Shown here piece by piece: positions 54,082 to 64,000 of a DNA stretch of 64,000 nucleotides. Below the pieces are notes generated by a model, which was not told the origin of the DNA, searched no databases, and was given only the letters and a program-made list of their open reading frames with translations. Origin of the DNA: Gadus chalcogrammus (Eukaryota > Chordata > Actinopteri > Gadiformes > Gadidae); contig NC_079415.1 of NCBI RefSeq assembly GCF_026213295.1, positions 20,675,847 through 20,739,846 on the forward strand, written 5' to 3'. Within the stretch, counting starts at the first letter, position 1. The number at the start of each line of letters is the position of its first letter. Made by a program: the position numbers and the translations under genes.

Positions 54082-54756
54082 TGGGCCTTTCACACCGCCG
54101 CAAAATCTGAGCCCGTTCCGGGCTAGTTCGGAGCTAGGACCAGTGTTTTGGTTTCACACTTCTAGAGAACCGGCTCCGGCCTCTAAAAACCGGTTCAACT
54201 CCAGCCCCAGGATTGAGCTGGGCTAGAACTAGAACTGCTTTTATGCCGGGGGCTGGGGGCGGGGTTATCCTTACCTTCATAAACAGGAAGACCAACGAAG
54301 ACCGGCATTTTTAAAACACCGAAGTAAACAATGGACGTGAATCCGTGTATGGTTAGTTTTAACCATTCACAGATTTATGGTTTACCGATTTAAAACAAAA
54401 TCAAAAAAAACAATTAACAGTGTCGTTTTTTGTTTTTTTCTGATTCGGTTTTGAATCTGAATATTCAAAGAACGAACCACACACGGATTGAAGTGAAGAC
54501 GAATTGTTGTTGTTGTGTTTGAAACTGGGGCGAGGGTTCTTCTTATTATTGTACAGTTCCGGCAAGGCACGAGGGTTGCTGGGAAAGCGGAGACGTTTGC
54601 AGTGACGTCATGACGTTGCTCTCGCCGATTCCATGGCTGGCTCTGGCCGGTGTGAAACCAACTGGTTCATAACTGGGATAAGGCTGGACCTGTTTGGAAC
54701 TGGCCCTAGCACCAGCCCGGAACTGGCTCTTGGTTCTTTTTGGTGTGAAAGCCCCA
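54082..54756. mobile_element. PIF/Harbinger-type MITE
   Basis: The ends read TGGGCCTTTCACACC and, reversed from the right, TGGGGCTTTCACACC, flanked by TAT (54079-54081 and 54757-54759). A 3-base TWA duplication is typical of PIF/Harbinger. Subterminal GAACCGG and CCAGTTCC words are arranged in inverse order. No transposase. Confidence 0.75.
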
Positions 54757-54807
54757 TATGAGCTGTCGGCTTTCAGCCGCAAGCTTAGGGACCGTCTTCT
54801 TCTTTTA

Positions 54808-57170
54808 TTTAGGCAGGCTTGACGCAGCTATGGCGTATTGCTGCCCCCCACTGTTTGATATTTCCTCCTAAAATTGAAATCCTTTTATTTATTCCAATGA
54901 TGTGAAGGTAGTCCATCAATTCCTTTGTTTTATCCACTGAATCCAGATTTAAAAGGGTGCGCTGATTAAAAACTGATTCCCCAGCTGATCCAAGCCTCCT
55001 ATACAGAGTCCTCCTTTGCTTGGAATAGCGCCCACACTGGAGAACTACATGTTTTACGGTCTCTCTTTCTCCACACTCACACCTGCTATCTGGGTGTTTG
55101 CCAATCAGAGCCAGCCCACTCCTCAGCCCACAGTGTCGAAGCCTCAGTCTTGCGATTGCTACATCATCTTTTCTTATGCACCTAAAAGTGCACCTATCTT
55201 TATTTACATTTTCCTGTATTGAAAAGTACGCCCTTCCCTTCCTTTCCTTCTCCCAAGATTTTTGCCACCTTTCTTTTAGAGCCCTGTTTATTTTTTCCAT
55301 GTACTTGGGCGCCCCATATTGCAAATGAATTTGTACTGTTTCCTCCTACACCGCCTTCTTTACCTCCTCATCCGCCTCGTCGTTCCATTTCACACCCACA
55401 TGAGCCGGCACCCAGAGAAACCCCACCTCTATCCCCGTCTTGTAAATTCTGAACATAGACTGTAGTATTTCCACAATTAAATCTGGTCTGGACTTGGATT
55501 TTCCTTCTTTTATTGAAATTAAAGCTGCAGCTGATTCGCTACATATTATTGAATACCCCTGTTTATTATCCTCCACCCATCGTAAGGCCCATAGGACTGC
55601 CACCATCTCTGCTGTGAAAACTGACATGTGATCTGAGATTCTCTATCCTATTCTGTACCCTATTTCAGGAATGCTAATACCCACTGCTACTTTACCACTC
55701 TCATGCTCCTTTGACCCATCAGTGTAAATGAGTAGATGGTCTCCCCATACTTGTTACTGCTAGACTTCTATCCCTTTTACTACACCCTCTGAGATCCTTG
55801 ATTTGCTTATACTCATAAACTTTAGGTCAACACTGGGATCTGGAACAGCCATGTCGGAGCAACTGAGCGACACACTGGAGGACAAACACTAACATCCCCA
55901 ATGCCAATTTCCTGAGCCAAAGATTTAAGATTTTCTGCAAAGCTAGTTTTAGTTGTTCTTATTCCCATAAACTCACTCTCAGGAGGTCTTTTGTTGGTAA
56001 CACTTCACTTTGTCCTTTGAGCTTCATAAGGTATTTCAAGCCAAGTTTGTCTTCTTAGTTTTAGCGGAATCTCACCCATTTCTATTAGTAATGCTGCTAT
56101 TGGAGTTGTACAGAATGCTCCACAGCAAACTCTTAAGGCTTTTGCTTGGACTATGTCTAATTTATTTCACACTGAAAAAGCGGATGATCCATAAACCATA
56201 CATCCATAATCAATTGCTGATCTTATCATTGCTGTGTAAGTCATCATCATTGATTCTCTATCAGCCCCCCAGTCTGAACCAGCCACACACCTAAGGACAT
56301 TAATTATTTCCCCACACTTCAAAGCTACCATCTCAATATGCCTTTTCCCTGTCATTCTTTCATCCAACCACATTCCTAGAAACTTAAAATACTTGACTTT
56401 CTCAAGATTGTTGTTGCACAATTGAATTGTCTGTGATGACATCTTTTTCTTATTTCCAAACACCATACACTTAGTTTTATCTGTAGAAATAATTTTAGAA
56501 CCCCAGTCATTGGCCCACTCAGTCACTTTCTCCAAAGCACCTTGAATTTGATTAAACAGGTAGTGGAGGTTCCTCCCTCGCTTCCAGATAGCCCCATCCT
56601 CTCCCCACTCTACTAAACATGCCATTCACTATTATATTAAAAATATCCACCTCAATATATTATATCCACCTCAAACTCATCTGATAGTTAATTTCCAATC
56701 CTCACTTGAATTGACCGGTTACATAAAAAATGCATGATCCAGTTAAACATTCTCCCTCTGATTCCAGCATCATATAGTGCAATTTGTAACCCTTCCTTCC
56801 AAAGCATGTCATATGCTTTTTCAATATCCCGAAAGACCGCTACTACTGCTTCCTTATTTGCCATAGCTTTCTTTATGTCCATGTCCAAACTTAAAACAGC
56901 ATCCATTGTCGACCTTCCCTGCCTAAATCCACTCTGATGAGTCACAGAAAAAAAACACCTTTCTCCAGTTTATCCACAAGTCTATCCATTATCATGCGTT
57001 CCATAATTTTGCACAAGACAGAAGTCCAGGTAATTGGTCTGTGGGAACTAGGGCTATCTGCTGGCTTGTCAGGTTTTACAATTGGAATAATTACAGCATG
57101 TTTCCATTCTTTAGGCAGACACCCACCCTCCACCACATTATTAATTAGGGCAAGTGTAAAACCTTTTTGG
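54808..57170 (-). pseudogene. I-clade LINE (RT, RNase H), broken
   Basis: Minus-strand pieces in order: 57136-56942 (HAVIIPIVKPDKPADSPSSH), 56945-56688 (HQSGFRQGRSTMDAVLSLD, FRDIEKAYD with the first catalytic Asp), 56625-56167 (KTKCMVFGNKKK, KFLGMWLDERMTG), 55627-55346 (an RNase H domain: FTAEMVAVLWALRWVE, FLWVPAHVGVKWNDEAD) and 55324-54809 (CECGERETVKHVVLQCGRYS, a Cys/His motif). An RNase H after RT identifies the I group of LINEs. Stops and frameshifts separate all pieces. The YADD region is not seen between 56688 and 56625. The 5' half is absent. Confidence 0.75.
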
Positions 57171-58480
57171 ATTAGCAGATTAAGAATTCTTTATACAACA
57201 ATATTCTGGGCCAGATTACTAGGTTCGACTACTGGAGCAAGATGGATAATCATAGATAACACAGTTTCGTTTGACGACTTATTATTCAAAAGTTCTTTCT
57301 TTAAACAGTACAAAACAAACATGACCTTATACTTTATAAATCACATAAATCACATAAATGACATAACCTTGGGCCCAAGTAGGAAGTAAAAGAGAATAAT
57401 AGAAAATGTAACCCGGGATTGTAATAATTGTAATTAGTTGTGGTGATTGTTCCGTGTTGGATTCTCGCACGATATGCGGAATAGTAGTGGCCGTGCAGAT
57501 CCTACCCCTCAGTCAATAACTCACAACCGGTCCAAAGAATTTCAAATATCTCAGTGGATCCTGGTTCAATGGTAGCTTGCCATCTTTGGACGGGATCGGT
57601 CAGTGTGGAATCAATCAAGCATCAAAAGAAAACACCTGACCTGTATAACACAGTCAGAATAATATTCAAAAACCTGCATTCAAATTACTCATTCAACACA
57701 GTCAGAATAAATCTATACATTTAATTCTACATTCAAAGGTCCTCGTTATACATGTTGCATGAAACTCTTTACCAGTGGAAACATTCATAAACCAACAAGA
57801 GAAACCAAAATATCAATGAGGCATTTCTCTTACCAAAGGTTAAATGACTTGCTGTGGCCCTCCCGCAGCATCAAAACGGCGCCCGCGTGGCAGCGCGAGA
57901 CAACTAACGGTAAAGAAGGGAAAACCCTCTTTTTAGTACATCACACAATTCAACAAAATAACCCTCAATGCACTTCGAAATGTACACAGCCTCTTTAACA
58001 TCAATATAACCTATATTTCTCTCATAAAGTGTACAGAACTAGTCAACTATGTTGTGTAGAAACCGCATTCCTTACAAACCCTCACATAGACAGGCTTAAT
58101 TAGCGGCGCTAGCCGTTAGCATATGTTTAGTTTCACACGTTGATGAGTCAGACCACGGTTAAACTCACCGAAAGTATTTTCACAAGAGAACTGCGTCGCT
58201 CTGACGGTTCTCTGCCGGTTCATCTGTTTGTATCTGCGTTCGGTTATCTGACTAAAGGAATAGCACAGTGGCTTGTTCTGGCTCGGAACTTAAGCACATG
58301 CGTTCCTCTCCGTCTCATCTCCCTGCGTGCGCAACTCACGGCACTCTCAAGCGACCAACTCCTCCCGCAAACAACAGTTCTATTTCATGTAGGCTACGCC
58401 GTCTAGGCTTCGTCTTATGGGCTTGTCCCGTGCGCGTGCTCGCACATACTGAAAATGTTCAACTAGGCACCAATCAACGT
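57171..58480. other. Unassigned DNA upstream of the DIRS element
   Basis: No gene is recognised. The second half (58130-58500) is GC-richer and may be the terminal repeat and leader of the DIRS element, but no partner repeat is seen in the window to prove it. Confidence 0.35.
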
Positions 58481-58510
58481 GGGCACCGCCCACATTCCCA
58501 CGGCACCGTG

Positions 58511-58518
58511 TATATAAG
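58511..58518 (+). promoter_or_regulatory. TATA box of the DIRS element
   Basis: TATATAAG lies 67 bases before the first ATG of the gag-like frame (58585), a plausible distance for a core promoter and short leader. Confidence 0.4.
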
Positions 58519-58584
58519 GCGGCGCAAACCGCCGCCCATACTCCCTTTTCTTTAAGCCTTTGTACTGATCAACGGAAAACGAAG

Positions 58585-60006
58585 ATGACTTCCAGATCGG
58601 ACTCCAACACAGAGACCGGTGGCGGCGGCGTGGGCGAGGCCACAGACCAACGGCCCTTTTCAGGGCCACTGGAGAGCGCTCCTGTAAGAGCTGGCGGGCC
58701 CTTTTCAGGGCCTCAGTGCGCCTCCTGTCCCGCCTCCCTGGCTCCGGGTGACGGACACCGGGCGTGTTTCAGGAGCCTCGGCGCTGAACACGCCGCGGCT
58801 GCCTTGGGTGCCTGCGCCGCCTGCCGCGCGCTGCCTGAAGAGGGGCTCCTCTCCAGGCACCTCATTTTCTCCCCGCCGGTGGATCCCGCTGAGGCCATCA
58901 ACAACTTCGGGGCCCAAGTTCCGGACGCCCAGGACGCCGACGCTTCGAGGTTGACGACGTCGCCTCCTTGGACGATGTCTTTCCTGGCTCTGCGTCCGAG
59001 TTCTCCCGCTCCGGGGCTTCCACCGAAGCCACTATCGTCCTGAGGGAGAGACCGCGCCGGATGGCCGATCTCTTCGGCAAGATCATGGGTGAGGAGGCGG
59101 CCATCAAGGGCATCCCTATGCCAGCCCCGCCACTCGCCCCCATGTCGGATGACATGCAGGGTGAGTGTTTTCGCACCCTGTCTTCATCCCGGCGGGTTAC
59201 CCAGTGCCCCCTTTTCCCACCGGATCAGCACCTTTTCACCGCTGCGGTTGGGGACCCCTCTACTCTGAAGGCCCCTTAGAGGGCCTTCACTGACTTCACC
59301 AACGTGGAAGGGTGGGCTGATACTCAGGATCCCTCGCCTGGAGTCTTCCCTGGCAGCGCTTCTCTGTCCGGGCGCCGGATGGCGTCCTAACGAGAAGCCG
59401 CTGCCCCCCGACCGCCTCCAGAGGCAGATTGCCGGCCTGACGGACAGGGTGTTTGTCTGTGCCTCGCAGTCTGCGGCGGCGGTCAACAACGCCGCCCTGC
59501 CCTCTTCTGCCCTGGTCTCCTTGTTGGCTGGCAGGGATGCTTACGGCCCGGAGGAGGCAGCGAGATGGCTGGCGGTTTCCCGCCTCTCCAGCGCCATCCT
59601 TCAACTGTGCCAGCCGGTAGCCGTTTCGGCCGGCCGGCATATGGCGTGGGCCACAATGATCCAGAAGGCCATATGGCTCTCTCACACCACGGTTCCGGAG
59701 CGAGAGCGGGCCAGCCTCGTCCAAGGCCCATTAGCTCCGGATGGACTATTTGGGCCCCGGTTCTCGGAGGTGCTCGCTCACCAGCAGGCCGTCCGTGAGA
59801 ATCGTTCCCGGTTCGGGGCGATTCTCACAGGCTACTCCCACCAGCAGGCCGGGAGGAAGCGGGGTCCAGTCCGGTTCCAGCGCTCCAGGGGGCCGCCTCC
59901 AACCCCGATGCCGCAGCAGCAGCCGCCGCCGCAAGCCGGGGAGAGCAGTGCCGCGGGGCCAAAAGTTTTGCAAAATTGCTCCCACTTTTTCGTATTTTAC
60001 CAATAA
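58585..60006 (+). pseudogene. DIRS gag-like region
   Basis: Starts MTSRSDSNTETGGGG, with a Cys-rich part (CASCPASLAPGDGH, CAACRALPEEGL). The frame shifts near 58970 to a piece with ERPRRMADLFGKIMGEEAA, hits a stop at 59277-59279, and resumes at 59449-60006 with WLAVSRLSSAILQLCQP and a Pro/Gln-rich tail. The pattern is typical of fish DIRS gag. At least two frame changes and one stop are present. Confidence 0.7.
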
Positions 60007-60489
60007 AGAAAAGAAAGATCGTTCGACCGAACGGCAGTAAATACTCCCTAATTCCTTTAAATTACCTCTTCCCCCGCCCTCAGACAGATGGCTGTAGGGT
60101 GAAGGCCGGACGGCGTGTTTACATAACCTCTGGTTCAGCTGCTTCTAAGAAGCGGCGTCACTTTGAGCTTTGTGGGCGGGCTGGAGACTCATTAAACGAG
60201 CCCGTGGATAAGGACGCTTGTACTAGTTTCCTAGTTACCCACATGATCCCCTCTACCTCCCTTCTACAGTCTGTGGAAGGCAAGAAGACGGGTCTGCGCG
60301 CTGTGGTTACAGCCAGCGGACAACGCACGGTCATGAGTGCTACGGCTAGATGGCTCGTTGCCTGTTCAGCGGACACGAGTGTGGCGTCTAGACAGCTCGT
60401 TGTTTGTACAGCGACTAGTTCTGTGACGTCTTCCACGCTCGCTGAGCCTCCTCCGTTTCATGGGATGCCCCCCTTGATCCACACACTGT

Positions 60490-62120
60490 GTGGAGGCAGT
60501 AGGGGCCGAGGAAAACAAGTTATTCCTGGACAGCGTTCTTCAGCAGTCGGCTCACCCTCTCTCCGTCCGCTATGCGTGTTGGCTAGAGCGGTGCGTTCTA
60601 CCATCGTGGTTGGACAACACGTTGAGACGGGGTAATCCCATACATTCCCCACCCTTTATGGGGTTGGTGGAGACCAGGCTACGGGATACGGTGGCAAGCA
60701 CGGCTCTGGCAGCAGAGGTGGCCCGTCTCTTGGAGAAGGGGGCCATCACTGTCGATCTCCCCCACGAGTCACATCAAGGGTTTTACTACCGCTTCCTGGT
60801 TTCCAGAAAGTCAAGGGAGATGAGACCTATTCTGGATCTTCGCGTGTTCGTTGCCGCGAGGAAATTCGGATTGCTCACTATCAGAGCGCTGCTCCGATGT
60901 GTGAGAGAGGGCGACTGGTTCACATCCCTGGATCTCAAGGATTCTTACTTCCACGTCCCTGTTCGGCAGGCGCACAGGAGGTTTCTCCGTTTTGCCTTTA
61001 TGGTGGTGGCGTACGTGTACCAGTGCCTGCCATTCGGCTAAAGCTTCCTGCTCCCCGGACGGCAGATAGTCTACTTGGGGCTTTGCCTAGACTCAGCCGC
61101 CATGACAGCGATGCTCTCGCCTCCTCGGCAAGACGCCATCCTGTTGGCGCTCTCTCGCTTTCTCAGAAACGTGACCGCGCTGTCCATTATGCGCCTGTTA
61201 GGGCTGATGGCAGCCGCCCATCCCTTGGTTCCCCTGGGTCTGCTCTATGCGCAGACTCCAGCGGTGGTTTGCTCGCCAACGGTTGGACCCCGTGCGACAC
61301 AAGCTCAGGGTGCTCCTCCTACCCCGTTCGGTGTCACCAGTCCTGGAATATTGGGGAAACCCCCCCCACCCTTCTCAGGGGTGTTCCCCTGGGCAGAGTG
61401 ACGTCCTACGTAGTGGTCTTCACGGACGCCTCGTTGAAGGGTTGTGGAGAAACGTGCCTCTCTCACTCGTGGGAGGCGAGAGGCGCACGCCACCTACAGT
61501 CCACATAAATGTGCTGGGACTCGTTGCTGTGAGGAAAGTGCTGTTGCATTACTTTCACCTGGTGCGTGGCCGCCACGTTCTGATCAAGACAGACAGTGTG
61601 TCGGCGGCGGCGTACATAAACAAACTGGGGGGAGTGCGCTCCTCTGCTCTCAACCAAAAGGCTCGAGCTCTGGCTTTGGGCTCATCAGTATCTCGTCAGT
61701 CTGAGAGCCCTGCATATCGCGGGCTCCCAGAACTTTGGGGCGGACCTCATATCTCGCGGCGTTCCCCGCCGCGACGAGTGGCGGTTGCATCCCGACATTG
61801 TCTGATCTGTGGGGTCCCCTGTGGGGTTCCATTCTCTACTGATCTGGCAGAGGTTCGGGACGGCTCGGGTGGACCTGTTCGCGTGCAGGGAGAACACACA
61901 CTGCAGGTGGTGGTTCTCTCTCGACCCTCGGGATCTTCCCCCGTTGGGGGTGGATGCGTTGGCGCACACACTTTGGCCACGGGTTCTCTTGTATGCGTTT
62001 CCTCCGCTCCAGCTGATCCTTCCTCTTCTGGAACGGGTCAGACAGGAGAGATCGTCCCTGATTATAGTGGCTCCTGAGAACCGCTCTTCTCTGTGGTTTC
62101 CAGAGCAGGCGGCGCTCTCA
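60490..62120 (+). pseudogene. DIRS reverse transcriptase and RNase H, broken
   Basis: RT blocks are MRPILDLRVFVAARKFG, WFTSLDLKDSYFHVPV (with the first catalytic Asp) and VYQCLPFG. A TAA follows at 61039-61041. The next sequence in the same frame is FLLPGRQIVYLGLCLDSAAM, so a deletion has joined the LPFG motif to a point well downstream, removing the YxDD box. RNase H and following blocks are spread over several frames: VVFTDASLKGCG (about 61410), INVLGLVAVRKVLLHYFHLV and TDSVSAAAYINKLGG (about 61510-61640), IAGSQNFGADLISRG (61721) and RVDLFACRENTHCRWW (61875). At least three frameshifts follow the deletion. Confidence 0.75.
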
Positions 62121-62229
62121 CGGACGGCGCCATGGCCGATACCGTTAAGGCCGGATGCGTTTTCACAGGCCCACGGGACGGTGCACCACCAACCCGATGT
62201 ATCGGGACGGTGGTCTTATTGGTCTGGCT

Positions 62230-62890
62230 CCGGAGAGGTTGATCATGCAGGGCAAAGGTTTGCCTGAAGCGGTTATCAACGCTATTCAGGGTGCTCGTGC
62301 GCCTTCTACTTCTTCCCTCTATGCGGCGAAGTGGTGGGCTTTCTCTGATTGGTGTGACAGGAACCACGCTGTCCCATCCCATTGCGAGGTGGGAAGCGTG
62401 CTTGCGTTTCTACAGCACTTATTGGAGAAAGGTTTGGCTTTCTCCACTATCAAGGTCTATTCGGCTGGCCATGCGGGCTGTGATGGTGGGCCGATCTTCA
62501 GCCATCCACTCGTCAAGAGGTTCTTGCGTGGGGCTAGACGGGTTAGGCCTGTTTCGCGCGTGCATACACCTCGCTGGGATCTCCCCACCGTAATGCGCGG
62601 GTTGTCCAGGGACCCTTTCGAGCCTCTGTCTCAGGCCCCTGTGGATGCCCTGTCCGTTAAACTGCACTCTTATTGGCTTTGGTTTCTGCCAAGCGGGCCT
62701 GTGAGCTGACCGCTCTGTCTGTCAGCCCGAGCTGCTTGTTGCTTAACGAGGACAGCTCCTTTGCGCTGCTCAGACCTAATCCTGCGTTCCTCCCTAAGAA
62801 CATTGATAGTTCTTTCCGGTCGAGAGATATTGTGCTTAAGGCTTTTCACCCCCCGCCTCATTCTAGTGAGGCGGAGGCGGAGTTGCATCT
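62230..62890 (+). pseudogene. DIRS tyrosine recombinase, truncated
   Basis: Blocks are STSSLYAAKWWAFSDWCDRN, VLAFLQHLLEKGLAFSTIKV and HPLVKRFLRGARRVRP (the DNA-binding N-terminal half). A frameshift near 62680 leads to SAKRACELTALSVSPSCL, containing the likely first catalytic Arg. The HxxR and Tyr motifs of the active site lie beyond the break at about 62890. The enzyme would integrate circular DNA without making target duplications. Confidence 0.75.
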
Positions 62891-62911
62891 CCTGTCGACA
62901 GCGCATATTCG

Positions 62912-63838
62912 GATCTCCTGCTGCATAACAAAGTCCGGTGGCTGTCCAGGGGAGAAGTGCTTAAACGGTTTGCGGCTTGTCTGGAACAAGTGAAAACTTT
63001 CCTGGAAAGTAAGGGCCTCACCTATCCAGAACTGGAACACCCAGATTGGCTGGAAAAGCTGCACTTCATGGTGGATATGACAGGTCACCTTAACATGCTG
63101 AACTGAAGTCTCCAGGGAAAAGGAAGCCCTGCCCTTCAGCTGCTGGAGTATGTTTTGGCGTTCGAGCGCAAGATGACAGTGTTTGCCAGAGATGTGGAGA
63201 AAGGTACGTTCTCTCACTTCCCCTCCCTGAGAGAGTTCAAAACGTCACACAACAACATCAATTGTGAGTACTTGCAGCACACGATCATTGCAATGCAAAC
63301 TGCATTTGGACAAAGATTCAGTGAGTTCAGAAAGGAAAAAAGCACATTATCCTTCCCCGTCACACCCCTGGACATCGACCCGTCCATGCTGAACATGTCA
63401 GCATTCACTTTCGTGAGTCAACCCGATCTTGAAATTGAACTGGCTGACATAGCTGACAAAGAGGTATGGGTGTCCAAGTTCAAAAGTCTGACAGCTGATC
63501 TCGAAGACGTCGCCCGTCAGAAGGCTATTCTCGCTCGAGAACACAAATGGAGCGAAATAGAAAACCTTCCCAAACCCGACAAACTTGTGTTTGAGACATG
63601 GAATGCAATTCCCGAAACTTATCACAACATCAAGAAGTATGCCTTTGGAGTCCTGTCCATCTTTGGATCCACATACTTATGCGAGCAAATATTTTCTAAC
63701 ATGAACTTTGTCAAATCAAAATATCGCTCACGCCTCACAGATGTCAGCCTGCAATCCTGCGTTAAGATGAAGGTCACGTCCTACAGCCCCGACATAGAAA
63801 AGCTCAGCAGTGATGTTCAGAAACAGAAATCACATTAA
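62912..63838 (+). pseudogene. hAT transposase (GTF2IRD2-like), 3' half, one stop
   Basis: A single frame of 309 codons from DLLLHNKVRWLSRGEVLKRF to the natural stop at 63838. It is broken by one TGA at 63104-63106, in NMLN-stop-SLQGKG, where the related copy at 48750 has [12 protein letters not shown]. Later blocks are LREFKTSHNNINCEYLQHTI, IWNAIPETY-like (TWNAIPETYHNIKKYAFGVL) and STYLCEQIFSNMNFVKSKYR, the dimerisation region. The N-terminal half is missing; the sequence adjoins DIRS DNA. Confidence 0.8.
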
Positions 63839-64000
63839 ACAGGTGAGGACACTACCATTTAATAGGCTATTATTTTGCACCAAAAAATATATATTTTAGA
63901 AACTGAGCTGTTGTGTTATTTTGTTTTTTGTTCAGATTCGATGGTTTATTGCTGTGGCCGAGGAAAAATCAAGAGGATGACAACAAACCTATGTTTACCT
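63839..64000 (+). other. 3' flank of the hAT transposase to window end
   Basis: AT-rich untranslated sequence. The terminal inverted repeat was not reached. Confidence 0.4.

Larger units (their letters stand above)
58480..62890 (+). mobile_element. DIRS-type tyrosine-recombinase retrotransposon
   Basis: Order on the plus strand: gag-like region, reverse transcriptase, RNase H plus a following conserved domain, then tyrosine recombinase. There is no integrase and no aspartic protease, as in DIRS elements. The right side is cut in the recombinase at about 62890, where a hAT transposase sequence begins. The terminal and internal complementary repeats of DIRS elements could not be identified. 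Confidence 0.8.

Noticed and set aside
59976..60635. Open frame of 219 residues between DIRS gag and RT
   Set aside because: No recognisable motif, and it overlaps the gag stop and the RT start in a different frame; likely chance in GC-rich DNA.
58585..63838. A single host gene covering the DIRS and hAT frames
   Set aside because: Domains belong to two different mobile elements, with an abrupt junction near 62890 and many stops.

Overview
The window is euchromatic DNA of a ray-finned fish. Introns, GT/AG splice sites, abundant (CA)n/(CT)n microsatellites, hAT, piggyBac and Harbinger DNA transposons, fish-type Ty3/gypsy, DIRS, L1, L2 and I-clade retrotransposons and a tRNA-derived SINE all point that way. 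I see no bacterial features. I cannot name the species.

Host genes. (1) 1611-2982 (+) is a compact three-exon gene resembling the fish CCDC106-like family (coiled coil, Ser/Asp-rich stretch, Lys-rich stretch, conserved C-terminal domain). (2) 8242-50818 (+) carries thirteen consecutive exons of a dipeptidyl-peptidase-like gene, closest by remembered motifs to DPP10 (DPP6/DPP10, the non-catalytic Kv4 potassium-channel auxiliary subunits). The exons join without any phase conflict into 366 codons. They cover the later beta-propeller and the first part of the alpha/beta-hydrolase domain. The N-terminal and C-terminal exons are not visible here.

Everything else is mobile DNA, mostly inside introns of the DPP10-like gene. 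740-1389: element built from an iterated 16-mer. 4092-7729: decayed piggyBac with TTAA duplication and an L2 LINE inside. 10786-13620: three inverted-repeat elements and a ~170 bp tandem array. 13.7-17.9 kb: broken Ty3/gypsy with standard domain order. 18.3-23.4 kb: two different hAT transposases. 23.4-30.1 kb: 3' end of an L1-type LINE split by a full-length Ty3/gypsy (24908-29789) with integrase upstream of RT (Gmr1-like order). 30.7-40.8 kb: small non-autonomous elements. 40.8-44.1 kb: gypsy whose pol is replaced by a 25-bp minisatellite. 44.5-45.1 kb: hAT MITE. 45.2-50.0 kb: GTF2IRD2-like hAT with 8-bp target duplication containing an L1 insertion with a 34-bp duplication. 51.3-52.8 kb: TTAA element. 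52.8-54.8 kb: SINE, hAT fragment, Harbinger MITE. 54.8-57.2 kb: I-clade LINE. 58.5-62.9 kb: DIRS retroelement. 62.9-63.8 kb: another GTF2IRD2-like hAT.

No transposable-element gene here looks intact. I found no wholly new system. The best second-look items are the Gmr1-like element with its fused integrase/RT, the minisatellite that replaces pol, the unusually long L1 target duplication, the iterated 16-mer element, the TTAA-flanked family with a shared internal segment, and microsatellites lying directly against splice sites of the DPP10-like gene.
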